64,000 nt of DNA, taken from positions 1 to 64,000 of the forward strand of contig JAFQRJ010000023.1 in the NCBI GenBank assembly GCA_017410145.1. The letters are read 5' to 3'. How positions within the stretch are numbered: position 1 is the first letter of the stretch; the number at the start of each line of letters is the position of its first letter. The notes under the pieces are model-generated. The model searched no databases, was not told the DNA's origin, and worked only from the letters and a program-made list of their open reading frames with translations. The translations under genes were made by a program, and so were the position numbers. Shown piece by piece: positions 17,799 through 24,611 of this stretch. Origin of the DNA: Tyzzerella sp. GTDB lineage: Bacteria > Bacillota > Clostridia > Lachnospirales > Lachnospiraceae.

Positions 17799-18643
17799 AA
17801 GTAGGTGTTTGCGTCATATTTGACAAAATAGAAAATATGTCCGGAAAATTACATGCACTAAGAGCAGAAGGATTTGACAATTGTCAATTGATTTCCTGGG
17901 AGCCTGCAAGCTGGACTTTGGAAAATGCAGCGGCGTTAAATAAACTGTTATTAGAGAATGGCATTACAATTTCTGCCTTCTGGTGCGGTTGGGAAGGTCC
18001 TGCCATCTGGAATTTCTATGAGGGGCAGAAAACATTAGGTTTGGTTCCGCCTGAGTATCGAGAAGTTCGCATTAAAAACCTTTGCGATGGGTCTGATTTT
18101 GCAAAAGAATTAGGAGTGAAAAACGTGGTAACTCATATGGGATTTATTCCGGAAAACCCATACGATGACCAGTATATACCTTTTTGTGACGCTGTTCGTA
18201 AGGTGGCAAAACATTTAAAAAAGAATGGACAGAGATTACTGTTTGAAGCAGGGCAAGAGACACCGGTGACCATGCTCCGTTGCTTTGAAACAGTAGATAT
18301 GGATAATCTGGGTGTGAATCTGGATACCGCCAATGTCATTCTCTATGGAAAGGCAAATCCGGTGGATGCACTGGAGGTATTTGGAAAATATGTTTGCAAT
18401 ATTCATGCTAAGGATGGACGATATCCGGTAAATGGTCATGAATTAGGACAAGAAACTCGTATAGGAGAAGGAAAAGTAGATTTCCGAGGTGTATTAAGTA
18501 AACTATATGAGCTTGGATATGATGGCTATATTACCATTGAGCGTGAGATTGTCGGAGAACAACAGATTGCAGACATTCGACATGCAAAAGCGTATCTTGA
18601 GAATTTAATTGATGAAATAACCGAAAAAGAAGGAGGACATTGA
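17795..18643 (+). CDS. Xylose isomerase-like TIM-barrel sugar isomerase/epimerase (second)
   Basis: This 282-residue protein is an AP-endonuclease-2/xylose-isomerase-like TIM barrel. Likely metal ligands are seen in LLFEAGQET (Glu), NLDTANV (Asp), NIHAKDG (His) and TIERE (Glu), with the conserved EGKVDF segment before the last strand. Such proteins act on free sugars, sugar acids or inositols in the cytoplasm. The start is a GTG that overlaps the stop of the surface protein gene by four bases, with AAAAGGAGG just upstream, so it is coupled to the surface protein. It differs clearly from the first TIM-barrel at 1,321, which implies a different step or substrate. Placing a cytoplasmic enzyme between two paralogous surface proteins suggests the block arose by duplication around it. 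Confidence 0.8.
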   Translation: MKVGVCVIFDKIENMSGKLHALRAEGFDNCQLISWEPASWTLENAAALNKLLLENGITISAFWCGWEGPAIWNFYEGQKTLGLVPPEYREVRIKNLCDGSDFAKELGVKNVVTHMGFIPENPYDDQYIPFCDAVRKVAKHLKKNGQRLLFEAGQETPVTMLRCFETVDMDNLGVNLDTANVILYGKANPVDALEVFGKYVCNIHAKDGRYPVNGHELGQETRIGEGKVDFRGVLSKLYELGYDGYITIEREIVGEQQIADIRHAKAYLENLIDEITEKEGGH

Positions 18644-18645
18644 TT

Positions 18646-20778
18646 ATGAAAACAAAAAAAATGTTAAGTATTACAAAGAAATGTTTCACAATGGTGCTTG
18701 CATTGTGTTTGGCACTTGCAGGTGTTATGGGAGTTCATGCAGAAGGAATAAATCCTAATGCAAATTCTGAAACATACTATCTTCTGGATGCAGAAACATT
18801 AAAGTGGAAATATGATGGGAATGAATTGTGGCGCTCTGAAAAATTAGGGGATGGTTATGTTGGAGTTTGGAGTCAGATGGAGTTGGTTCCAGGTGCAAAT
18901 TATGCTGTGGCTGTAACATTAACAGCACCAGAAAATGCAACAGTTTCACCAGCAGGTACGGGAAATTCCGTTACAGTATACAGAAAAAATGCTGTGAGTA
19001 CGGTAAATAATGACGATGGAGTAAGAATTGCAGTTTTTCATAATAATATCAAAATTTATCCAACAGATGCTACTTGGGCAGAAGTCAGCGAAGATCCTAC
19101 CAATCCTACAACATTTGCACTTCCGGAAATCTCTATGAAAAAGGGTGACAAGTTACGCTATATCGTAGATAATGGTGGAAATGGGAATAATTCTTTTGAT
19201 GGTGTGTATCTAAATGCAGAAGGGGCATATCAAGATGAAAGTGGTGCGCAGACGAATTATGTAAGTTTTTCACAAAACCTTGCTTATACTGATGAAACTT
19301 CAGGTGCTGACTCAGCCGGAATAGGAAACTATACAAAAAGTCAATTAGTCTCATATGAAAGTGTTTTGGTAAAAGAAGGAACTACGAAAGCACCAATTCA
19401 AGAAAACACAGCAAAGACAATTGTGTACGAAGATGCATTAAGTTGGGCAACAATAAACAATACGTATTACTGGTGTGGTGCAAAAACCTTAAATGATACG
19501 TATCTCTATTATGATCATAATGCAAATGGTGATTACCTGGTTCCTGGAAACACGTCTTCTATTGGTGTAGTATTTACTGCACCTTGCGATGGTACAATTG
19601 ATAATTCTTTTGGATTGGGTAGTTTTTATAGAACATTAAATGCCAGTGAGCCAAATGATGGAACAACCGATGGCGCACGTTTGACTGTTATTAAAAATGA
19701 TACCGTTCTTTTCCCACAAACAGGATTCTGGGCAGATGCACCACAGGAGGGAGCTGATAATTTTGCACCTCTTGACATCACCTTCAATTCTATGAACGTG
19801 AAAAAAGGAGATAAAATCTACTATATTATTGACAACGGTGGAAACAATAACAACAGCTATGATGTTGTTAAAATGTTGGATTGGGGATTCTTATGGGTCG
19901 ATGAAAAAAATCCATCCGGTGTTTGGGTTGGTATTGGAGACAATTTCTATAATTCAGCAACTGAAAATGAAAAATCAAGTATCACAGGATATACAAAGAA
20001 AGAAATCTTGTCTTACGTCTATACGACAGTAGAGGAACTGACTCCTGTCGGAGAAGCGAAAGATTTGAACGTAAAAGAAGTTGCACCTATCGCAGATAAT
20101 TTATTTGTTCCAATGAAATGGAATGCTGAAAGCGGTGAAAAAGGAGAATTTAGAATTGCAGGTGACAAATATATTCTCATGAGTGAGGATTATGCACAGC
20201 CATCCAACAAGTATATGTTTGCAATCAAGTGGACAGCAGAAGAAGCAGGACGCGTTGACATTTCCAAATCCTACATTCAAAACTGGTTATTTAATGACCA
20301 AGCAAAAACAAGTAACGGTGTTAGATATAAAGTACTATTAAATGGTACAAAGCAGATTTTACTAAATGATTCCGGAGACGAATGGATTACAACACAGAAG
20401 ACAGATAAATCATTCCTTAATATTGAACCATTTGCAGTTCAAGCAGGGGATGAAATATTAGTTGTGATTGATTGCAATGGTAAAATAGACTATGACACTT
20501 TGATAGCACAAATGATTTTTGATTTTGCAGTTGAAAATGAAAAGCATACAAAGCGTTATAACAATATTAAATCTGTTTATGATCAAGATTCAGCGTTTAC
20601 ATATTACGGAATCAAATTGAATACAAAGAAGACAACAAGTACAACTACTCCGGTTGCGTCACCAAAAACAGGTGATTATAATTATGTGCCTATGTATGTT
20701 ACATTGCTTTTGATTTCAGGTGTGGCATTCGTTGGTGGAATGGCTTGCAGGAGGAAAAAGGAATATGAAATTCACTGA
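18646..20778 (+). CDS. Surface protein C: paralogue of B with a sortase-type SPKTGD signal
   Basis: The 710-residue product is the same length as surface protein B and aligns with it over the three beta-domains (C1 about 30-240, C2 about 244-457, C3 about 470-650), with many identical blocks such as GLGSFYRT, FNSM, ESGEKGEFRI and DISKSYIQNWL. It has a signal peptide (ALAGVMGVHAEG). The end differs from B: a Thr/Ser-rich linker, then SPKTGD, a hydrophobic segment and CRRKKEYEIH. This is a sortase cell-wall sorting signal of the xPxTG type, so C should be covalently attached to the wall while B stays in the membrane. ATG at 18,646 follows AAGGAGGA and lies just after the stop of the TIM-barrel gene. 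Glycan binding is inferred. Confidence 0.72.
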   Translation: MKTKKMLSITKKCFTMVLALCLALAGVMGVHAEGINPNANSETYYLLDAETLKWKYDGNELWRSEKLGDGYVGVWSQMELVPGANYAVAVTLTAPENATVSPAGTGNSVTVYRKNAVSTVNNDDGVRIAVFHNNIKIYPTDATWAEVSEDPTNPTTFALPEISMKKGDKLRYIVDNGGNGNNSFDGVYLNAEGAYQDESGAQTNYVSFSQNLAYTDETSGADSAGIGNYTKSQLVSYESVLVKEGTTKAPIQENTAKTIVYEDALSWATINNTYYWCGAKTLNDTYLYYDHNANGDYLVPGNTSSIGVVFTAPCDGTIDNSFGLGSFYRTLNASEPNDGTTDGARLTVIKNDTVLFPQTGFWADAPQEGADNFAPLDITFNSMNVKKGDKIYYIIDNGGNNNNSYDVVKMLDWGFLWVDEKNPSGVWVGIGDNFYNSATENEKSSITGYTKKEILSYVYTTVEELTPVGEAKDLNVKEVAPIADNLFVPMKWNAESGEKGEFRIAGDKYILMSEDYAQPSNKYMFAIKWTAEEAGRVDISKSYIQNWLFNDQAKTSNGVRYKVLLNGTKQILLNDSGDEWITTQKTDKSFLNIEPFAVQAGDEILVVIDCNGKIDYDTLIAQMIFDFAVENEKHTKRYNNIKSVYDQDSAFTYYGIKLNTKKTTSTTTPVASPKTGDYNYVPMYVTLLLISGVAFVGGMACRRKKEYEIH

Positions 20779-21487
20779 AATTCTAAAAAGAAAAACGAAT
20801 GATAATTTCGGGAACAGAGCACCTGTTATTGCATTTATTGGATCTAGCATTACACAAGGTTGCTTTGAAATATATGAAGACGGAGAAATGATAAAGGCTG
20901 TCTTTGATAGTTGCTCAGCATATCCGGACAAAGTGAAAAGGATATTAAGTATCCTTTATCCACAAGCGCCTGTTTCTATTGTGAACATGGGGATTAACGG
21001 AGGAGCAGCGCCGGGTGGTTTAGAAAGATTCCAAGAGGATGTGGTTTCTTGCAATCCGGATTTACTAGTCATTGATTATGCCTTGAATGACAGTCATCAG
21101 GAGGAACCAGGTATTCCAGCGTATAAGAATACTTTAAAACAAATCTTTCGAGAAGCAAAAAAGGCGAACATTGAAACCATATTCATGACGCCTAATATGA
21201 TGAATACATATACAAGTCATATTATCAAAGGAGAGATTTGTGAAACACTGGCAGAGAAATTTGCCATAAGACAGACAAATGGTGTATTTGATGCTTATAT
21301 TGATGCAGCAAGAGAAGCATGCAAGGAAGAAGGCGTAAAACTTTGCGATTGTTATGCTATCTGGAAAAGGATGTATGAGAGTGGTGTTGATACTACGAGC
21401 CTTTTGTCAAACGGGCTCAATCATCCTATCCGTGAAATGCATTATTTGTTTGCGTGGGAACTCGTGAAGACAATATTAAATGATTGA
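20765..21487 (+). CDS. SGNH/GDSL-family hydrolase (esterase-like)
   Basis: The 240-residue protein has SGNH hydrolase blocks in order: GSSITQG near residues 26-32 carrying the nucleophile serine, NMGINGG with the glycine of block II, DYALNDS with the block III asparagine, and a C-terminal LNHPIREMH region that supplies the histidine. There is no signal peptide, so it is probably cytoplasmic. Members of this superfamily often remove acetyl or other acyl groups from sugars. ATG at 20,765 follows AGGAGGAAAAAGG and overlaps the end of surface protein C by 14 bases. In this cluster it is a candidate deacetylase for imported glycan fragments; the substrate is inference. Confidence 0.75.
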   Translation: MKFTEILKRKTNDNFGNRAPVIAFIGSSITQGCFEIYEDGEMIKAVFDSCSAYPDKVKRILSILYPQAPVSIVNMGINGGAAPGGLERFQEDVVSCNPDLLVIDYALNDSHQEEPGIPAYKNTLKQIFREAKKANIETIFMTPNMMNTYTSHIIKGEICETLAEKFAIRQTNGVFDAYIDAAREACKEEGVKLCDCYAIWKRMYESGVDTTSLLSNGLNHPIREMHYLFAWELVKTILND

Positions 21488-21497
21488 GGTGACAAAT

Positions 21498-22073
21498 ATG
21501 AAAACAATAAAAGATAAAGAAATATTAGTAGGTGCAGATTTTGCAGGATTTCCGTTGAAGGAAGCTGTAGTTGCACATTTGAAAGCCAAAGGTTGGAAAG
21601 TTACAGATGTTGGTGTGAGAACAGATTCTGACCCTGATGATACAGATTTGATGTTCCACAGAGTCGGACTTCGAGCAGGCTCCATGATTTCGGAAGGTGA
21701 ATTTGAAAGAGCACTTCTGTTCTGTGGCACAGGTATGGGAATCCACATTGCAGCAAGTAAGTGTCCACATGTACACGCAGGTGTTGTAGAGAGTGTACCT
21801 GCTGCGCTTCGTGCAATTACAGGAAATGGTGTGAACGTGCTTGCAATGGGAGCATTTTATGTAGCACCTGCAATGGGATGTGACATCGCAGATGCGTATT
21901 TGAATGCCGAATTAGGTTCCGGATACGAGTGGTGGAAAAACTTTTATGAATTTCACAAACTTGCAATTGATGAACTAGAGGCATTTGATTATGAAGAATA
22001 CAAGGCAAATGGCTTTAAGGTCAACAAATTAGGAGACTTTCCTTTGAAATTAGAAGTAAAACCTGAAGATTAA
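21498..22073 (+). CDS. RpiB/LacA/LacB family sugar-phosphate isomerase
   Basis: This 191-residue protein starts with VGADFAGFPLKE, the RpiB/LacAB phosphate-site strand. It contains FCGTGMGIHIAASK, the conserved block with the catalytic cysteine (near residue 81) and the oxyanion glycine loop, and then NVLAMGAF. Ribose-5-phosphate or galactose-6-phosphate isomerase activity is known for the family. Standard members have about 150 residues; here there is a C-terminal extension of about 40 residues rich in aromatic and acidic residues. The start is ATG at 21,498 with GAGGTGA upstream rather than the in-frame ATG at 21,480. It is the last gene of the glycan cluster and is followed 20 bases later by a strong terminator. 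Confidence 0.82.
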   Translation: MKTIKDKEILVGADFAGFPLKEAVVAHLKAKGWKVTDVGVRTDSDPDDTDLMFHRVGLRAGSMISEGEFERALLFCGTGMGIHIAASKCPHVHAGVVESVPAALRAITGNGVNVLAMGAFYVAPAMGCDIADAYLNAELGSGYEWWKNFYEFHKLAIDELEAFDYEEYKANGFKVNKLGDFPLKLEVKPED

Positions 22074-22092
22074 AAAAGGATAGTTCATAAAT

Positions 22093-22130
22093 GGTGGTGT
22101 TGAGTGTTTATACTTAATACCACCTTTTTT
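22093..22130 (+). terminator. Rho-independent terminator ending the glycan operon
   Basis: A 13-bp stem runs from GGTGGTGTTGAGT to ACTTAATACCACC with two G-U pairs, a six-base loop and a run of six T. It follows the RpiB-like gene by 19 bases and marks the downstream end of the 22-kb same-strand gene run. Confidence 0.9.
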
Positions 22131-22142
22131 ATTAAAAAACAT

Positions 22143-22171
22143 TTGATATAAGTTGTGGAATTACTTATAAT
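22143..22171 (+). promoter_or_regulatory. Sigma-A type promoter
   Basis: TTGATA (22,143-22,148) and a perfect TATAAT (22,166-22,171) are separated by 17 bases, 38 bases before the start of the small gene at 22,210. It lies directly after the operon terminator, so the following genes form a new unit. Confidence 0.75.
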
Positions 22172-22209
22172 ATGATTATAAAAGTATTTTGGAAAGGAAC
22201 GTGCTTTAT

Positions 22210-22461
22210 ATGATGTATCCATTTATGACATTAGATGACAATACAGAAATAGTTCACTCAGATGTTTTGATTGATGGAAAAGTTAAAGTATATATTGAAA
22301 AACCAGACCCAAAAGATTGCTTTCATCGTTTGACTTGTTATTTACCTTTATACGAATTAGACGACGTATATGGATTTAACGATGACGAAGTAAATAAGTA
22401 TCTAGAAATAATTAAATCAACGGCACATTTAATTATTGAATTTGCAAAAGGAAAGGGATAA
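22210..22461 (+). CDS. Conserved small hypothetical protein
   Basis: This 83-residue soluble protein starts MMYPFMTLDDNTEIVHSD and contains KVKVYIEKPDPKDCFH and STAHLIIEFAK. From memory, similar short proteins are frequent in Lachnospiraceae genomes; no function is known to me. ATG at 22,210 is chosen because GGAAAGGA lies about ten bases upstream; TTG at 22,189 and GTG at 22,201 are in frame. The promoter at 22,143 drives it. The same reading frame remains open for 57 more codons after the TAA stop, see the next entry. Confidence 0.6.
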   Translation: MMYPFMTLDDNTEIVHSDVLIDGKVKVYIEKPDPKDCFHRLTCYLPLYELDDVYGFNDDEVNKYLEIIKSTAHLIIEFAKGKG

Positions 22462-22635
22462 GCAAATGCAACGAAAATATGGATAACAAGCGCCGGAAAA
22501 TGTCTGCTTGCTAATAATAACTCCAATATTCCGAACGTTGCATTGCGAAATATTATGCGAATTATCGAAGCAAGAAGTCTAGAAGTAATTGAAAAATGGT
22601 ACAATTTCTATGAAAAAATCGAATATTATTGTTAA
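22462..22635 (+). pseudogene. Start-less coding remnant in frame after the stop of the preceding gene
   Basis: Directly after the TAA of the preceding gene the same frame reads 57 codons of protein-like sequence (ANATKIWITSAGKCLLANNN ... VIEKWYNFYEKIEYYC) and ends in TAA. It has no ATG or GTG near its beginning and no ribosome site. The pattern of hydrophobic and polar residues and the IMRIIEARS helix look like real protein, and similar segments occur, as I recall, in small clostridial proteins. Either a second gene lost its 5' end here, or a longer gene was split by a stop. Expression is unlikely. Confidence 0.45.
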
Positions 22636-22730
22636 AGTTTTATAATCAATTGAGGCATGAACAGCTCACTTGAATTTGTTATGGAGAACCGTATCATAAA
22701 TAAATGAGGTTTTATTACCAGGTATATACT

Positions 22731-22958
22731 ATGAAAAAGTTAAGTTATCTATTCACAGCACTTGCTATTTTATTATCTAATATTATGTGTGCAGTCGTTG
22801 CCTACAGTTATCGCGACATGCTTTGTTGCATTAAACATTATGGCTGTAGTGCGCCGGCATATGTTGCGTTTGTTTATACCATTCCATTTTTAGTAGGTAT
22901 CATTGTATGCGTGGTTTTAGCAATTATATTTTATAAAAAATCAAAGCATAATAAATAA
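22731..22958 (+). CDS. Small two-helix membrane protein
   Basis: The 75-residue product has two hydrophobic segments, about residues 5-24 and 47-68, joined by a short loop containing a CCIKHYGC cysteine cluster, and ends KKSKHNK. It starts MKKLSYLFTALAILLSN; the in-frame ATG at 22,704 would add nine residues, but AGGT close to 22,731 favours the later start. Similar short membrane proteins are common in Lachnospiraceae as far as I recall, with no assigned role. It lies 19 bases before the C_GCAxxG_C_C family gene. Confidence 0.55.
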   Translation: MKKLSYLFTALAILLSNIMCAVVAYSYRDMLCCIKHYGCSAPAYVAFVYTIPFLVGIIVCVVLAIIFYKKSKHNK

Positions 22959-22977
22959 AACAAAGGAAAAAGAGAAT

Positions 22978-23451
22978 ATGAACGATATAGATAAAAGCAT
23001 ATATGCAAAAAAAGCAATGGATTTATTTAAGGAAGGCTATAACTGTTCACAGGCCGTGTTCCTTGCATTTGAGGATAAGTATCATATAGACAGAACGACG
23101 GCACTTAAGCTTAGTTCCTCACTTGGCGGCGGAATGGGACGATTACGTGAAGTGTGTGGTGCGGTTTCAGGAATGTTTTTAGTAGCCGGTGTATTATATG
23201 GTTATGATGACCCGAAGGATTACGATAAGAAGACAGAGCATTATGCTAGAATCCAGCAGCTTGCAAAAGAATTTGAGATTATTAATGGTTCCATTGTTTG
23301 TCGTGACCTTTTAGGACTTGGTACAGAAAAGGAAGGTCCTGCACCAGATAAACGCACAGATGAATATTATAAAAAACGTCCATGCGCCGAACTTGTTAGC
23401 ATGGCTGCTGCCATTATGGAGCAATATATATTAGAATATCCAACTGACTAA
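22978..23451 (+). CDS. C_GCAxxG_C_C family protein
   Basis: This 157-residue soluble protein has the defining cysteine pattern of the C_GCAxxG_C_C family (PF09719): NCSQAV near residue 23, VCGAVSGMF near 60 matching GCAxxG-type spacing, VCRDLLG near 111 and a final RPCAELV. SSLGGGMGRLREVCG is the signature block. The conserved cysteines suggest a metal or redox cofactor, but no activity is established. AAAGGAAAAAGAG precedes the ATG. A convergent terminator follows. Confidence 0.85.
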   Translation: MNDIDKSIYAKKAMDLFKEGYNCSQAVFLAFEDKYHIDRTTALKLSSSLGGGMGRLREVCGAVSGMFLVAGVLYGYDDPKDYDKKTEHYARIQQLAKEFEIINGSIVCRDLLGLGTEKEGPAPDKRTDEYYKKRPCAELVSMAAAIMEQYILEYPTD

Positions 23452-23456
23452 CAAAA

Positions 23457-23492
23457 AAAGAACTTCGTATCAATTCAAATACGAAGTTCTTT
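23457..23492. terminator. Bidirectional terminator between convergent genes
   Basis: A perfect 14-bp stem, AAAGAACTTCGTAT with ATACGAAGTTCTTT, encloses an eight-base loop. It has A-runs on one side and T-runs on the other, so it can end transcription from both the + strand cysteine-family gene and the - strand membrane protein gene. Confidence 0.88.
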
Positions 23493-23496
23493 CAAT

Positions 23497-24063
23497 TTAC
23501 TCCTTATCTTCAAGTTTGCGTAATCGCATCTTTTGCAAAATATGAACAACACGTTCACGTGGAGACCAGTAGTTGATTAATATTGAAACAATAACGCCAA
23601 CGGCTGTATCTAAGATACGATTTAATGAGTATGACATGTATGTATCAACCGGAGTATTTAATAAGATAATACATAAAACAACTCCGCCTGGTTGAATGGC
23701 ACCCGGCCATTGGAAAAACAAACTGGTTAATACCAATAAAATAATTCCTACAAAAATAAAAACAAGTAATAGCATATGATGACCGCCGTCCGGATAAAAG
23801 AGTGTATAAACCGGGAATAAAAGCATCCCAATAACACCGCCAAAGATTGTACCAAATAAACGGTTCCCACCATTTAACTTCGAATCTTCCATATCTCTAC
23901 CCATGCCGAACACAGCGCCAATGCAGGCAAACGTTGGATTACGTTTGATTAAAAAATATAAAAATGCAACTAGGGTTGCGGATATTGCAGTTTTCATGTT
24001 ACGCATACCAATATGTGGTCGAAATTTTACTTGCGTCTCTTGTTTTGTTTGTAAGTCTGACAT
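23497..24063 (-). CDS. FUSC/aromatic acid exporter-like membrane protein
   Basis: The 188-residue product has about four membrane helices after a short soluble start. The opening helix, GMRNMKTAISATLVAFLYFL, and the following CIGAVFGMGRDMEDS...GNRLFGTIFGGVIGML are typical of the ArAE_1/FUSC family, whose longer members are linked to export of aromatic acids or small metabolites. This is a minimal version with only the membrane part. A ribosome site (AAAGGGGG on the - strand) lies just before the ATG. It has its own promoter, divergent from the Dabb gene. Confidence 0.75.
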   Translation of the reverse strand: MSDLQTKQETQVKFRPHIGMRNMKTAISATLVAFLYFLIKRNPTFACIGAVFGMGRDMEDSKLNGGNRLFGTIFGGVIGMLLFPVYTLFYPDGGHHMLLLVFIFVGIILLVLTSLFFQWPGAIQPGGVVLCIILLNTPVDTYMSYSLNRILDTAVGVIVSILINYWSPRERVVHILQKMRLRKLEDKE

Positions 24064-24092
24064 AATTATCCCCCTTTAAAATCACAAAGGTT

Positions 24093-24120
24093 ATTATAAC
24101 ACTTTGTCTTTCTTTTTCAA
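24093..24120 (-). promoter_or_regulatory. Promoter of the FUSC-like gene
   Basis: On the - strand TTGAAA (24,120-24,115) and a perfect TATAAT (24,098-24,093) are 16 bases apart, 30 bases before the FUSC-like start. It overlaps the + strand promoter of the Dabb gene. Confidence 0.75.
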
Positions 24121-24132
24121 GGTAAATATGAT
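24104..24132 (+). promoter_or_regulatory. Promoter of the Dabb-domain gene
   Basis: TTGTCT (24,104-24,109) and TATGAT (24,127-24,132) are spaced by 17 bases, 50 bases before the Dabb gene. The -35 regions of the two divergent promoters interlock, so one bound polymerase could exclude the other. Confidence 0.55.
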
Positions 24133-24182
24133 AAACTTTTATACAGAATTTAAAAATGACAGATGAAATGGAGGAATAACTT

Positions 24183-24479
24183 ATGGTAAATCATATTGTT
24201 ATGTGGAATTTCAAAGAAGAAATCAAAGATGAAGATAAAGCCGCATTGAAAGCAGCAATGGAAGAAAATTTAAAATCACTTGTTGGTAAAGTGCCGGGGC
24301 TTTTGACAGTTGAATTTGTTGCAAGTCCAATAACATCAAGCACGCACGATATTGCTCTTGTAACTACATTGGAAACGGCAGAAGATATTGCTATATACGC
24401 AAAGCATCCGGAACATGTAAAAGTTGCAGATACCTATGTAAGACCTTATGTGAAAGATAGGGCATGCCTAGATTATTAG
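24183..24479 (+). CDS. Dabb family (stress-responsive A/B barrel) protein
   Basis: This 98-residue protein shows the Dabb ferredoxin-like dimeric barrel pattern: start MVNHIVMWNFKEE, a helix, the strand LLTVEFVAS, then DIALVTTLETAEDIAIYAKHPEHVKVADTYVRPYV. The block HPEHVKV is the usual family landmark. Small stand-alone Dabb proteins are widespread and mostly uncharacterised; some plant members respond to stress. A GGAGGAATAA ribosome site precedes the ATG. It is a single-gene unit with its own promoter and terminator. Confidence 0.85.
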   Translation: MVNHIVMWNFKEEIKDEDKAALKAAMEENLKSLVGKVPGLLTVEFVASPITSSTHDIALVTTLETAEDIAIYAKHPEHVKVADTYVRPYVKDRACLDY

Positions 24480-24512
24480 AAGAAAGAGTCTTGTTTCATA
24501 CTAAATATAAAA

Positions 24513-24539
24513 AAGAAAGATTTATGTCTTTCTTTTTTT
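24513..24539 (+). terminator. Terminator after the Dabb gene
   Basis: The stem AAGAAAGA/TCTTTCTT with a six-base loop is followed by a run of T. It stands 33 bases after the Dabb stop codon. Confidence 0.75.
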
Positions 24540-24548
24540 GTGTCTCTA

Positions 24549-24557
24549 TGATATAAT
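24549..24557 (+). promoter_or_regulatory. Extended -10 promoter of the acyl-CoA ligase gene
   Basis: TGATATAAT combines the TGn extension with a perfect TATAAT (24,552-24,557), 54 bases before the ligase start. No good -35 is present at the expected place because the terminator T-run lies there, which fits an extended -10 promoter. Confidence 0.5.
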
Positions 24558-24611
24558 GTTTCATACGTTGACGCGTTAAAGCGTAAAACAATCGAGAAAA
24601 GAGGTACATAT

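Noticed and set aside
22459..22464. Stop-codon recoding joining the small gene and the following frame
   Set aside because: The stop is TAA, not TGA or TAG, and no recoding hairpin is visible directly downstream. A broken gene is the simpler explanation.
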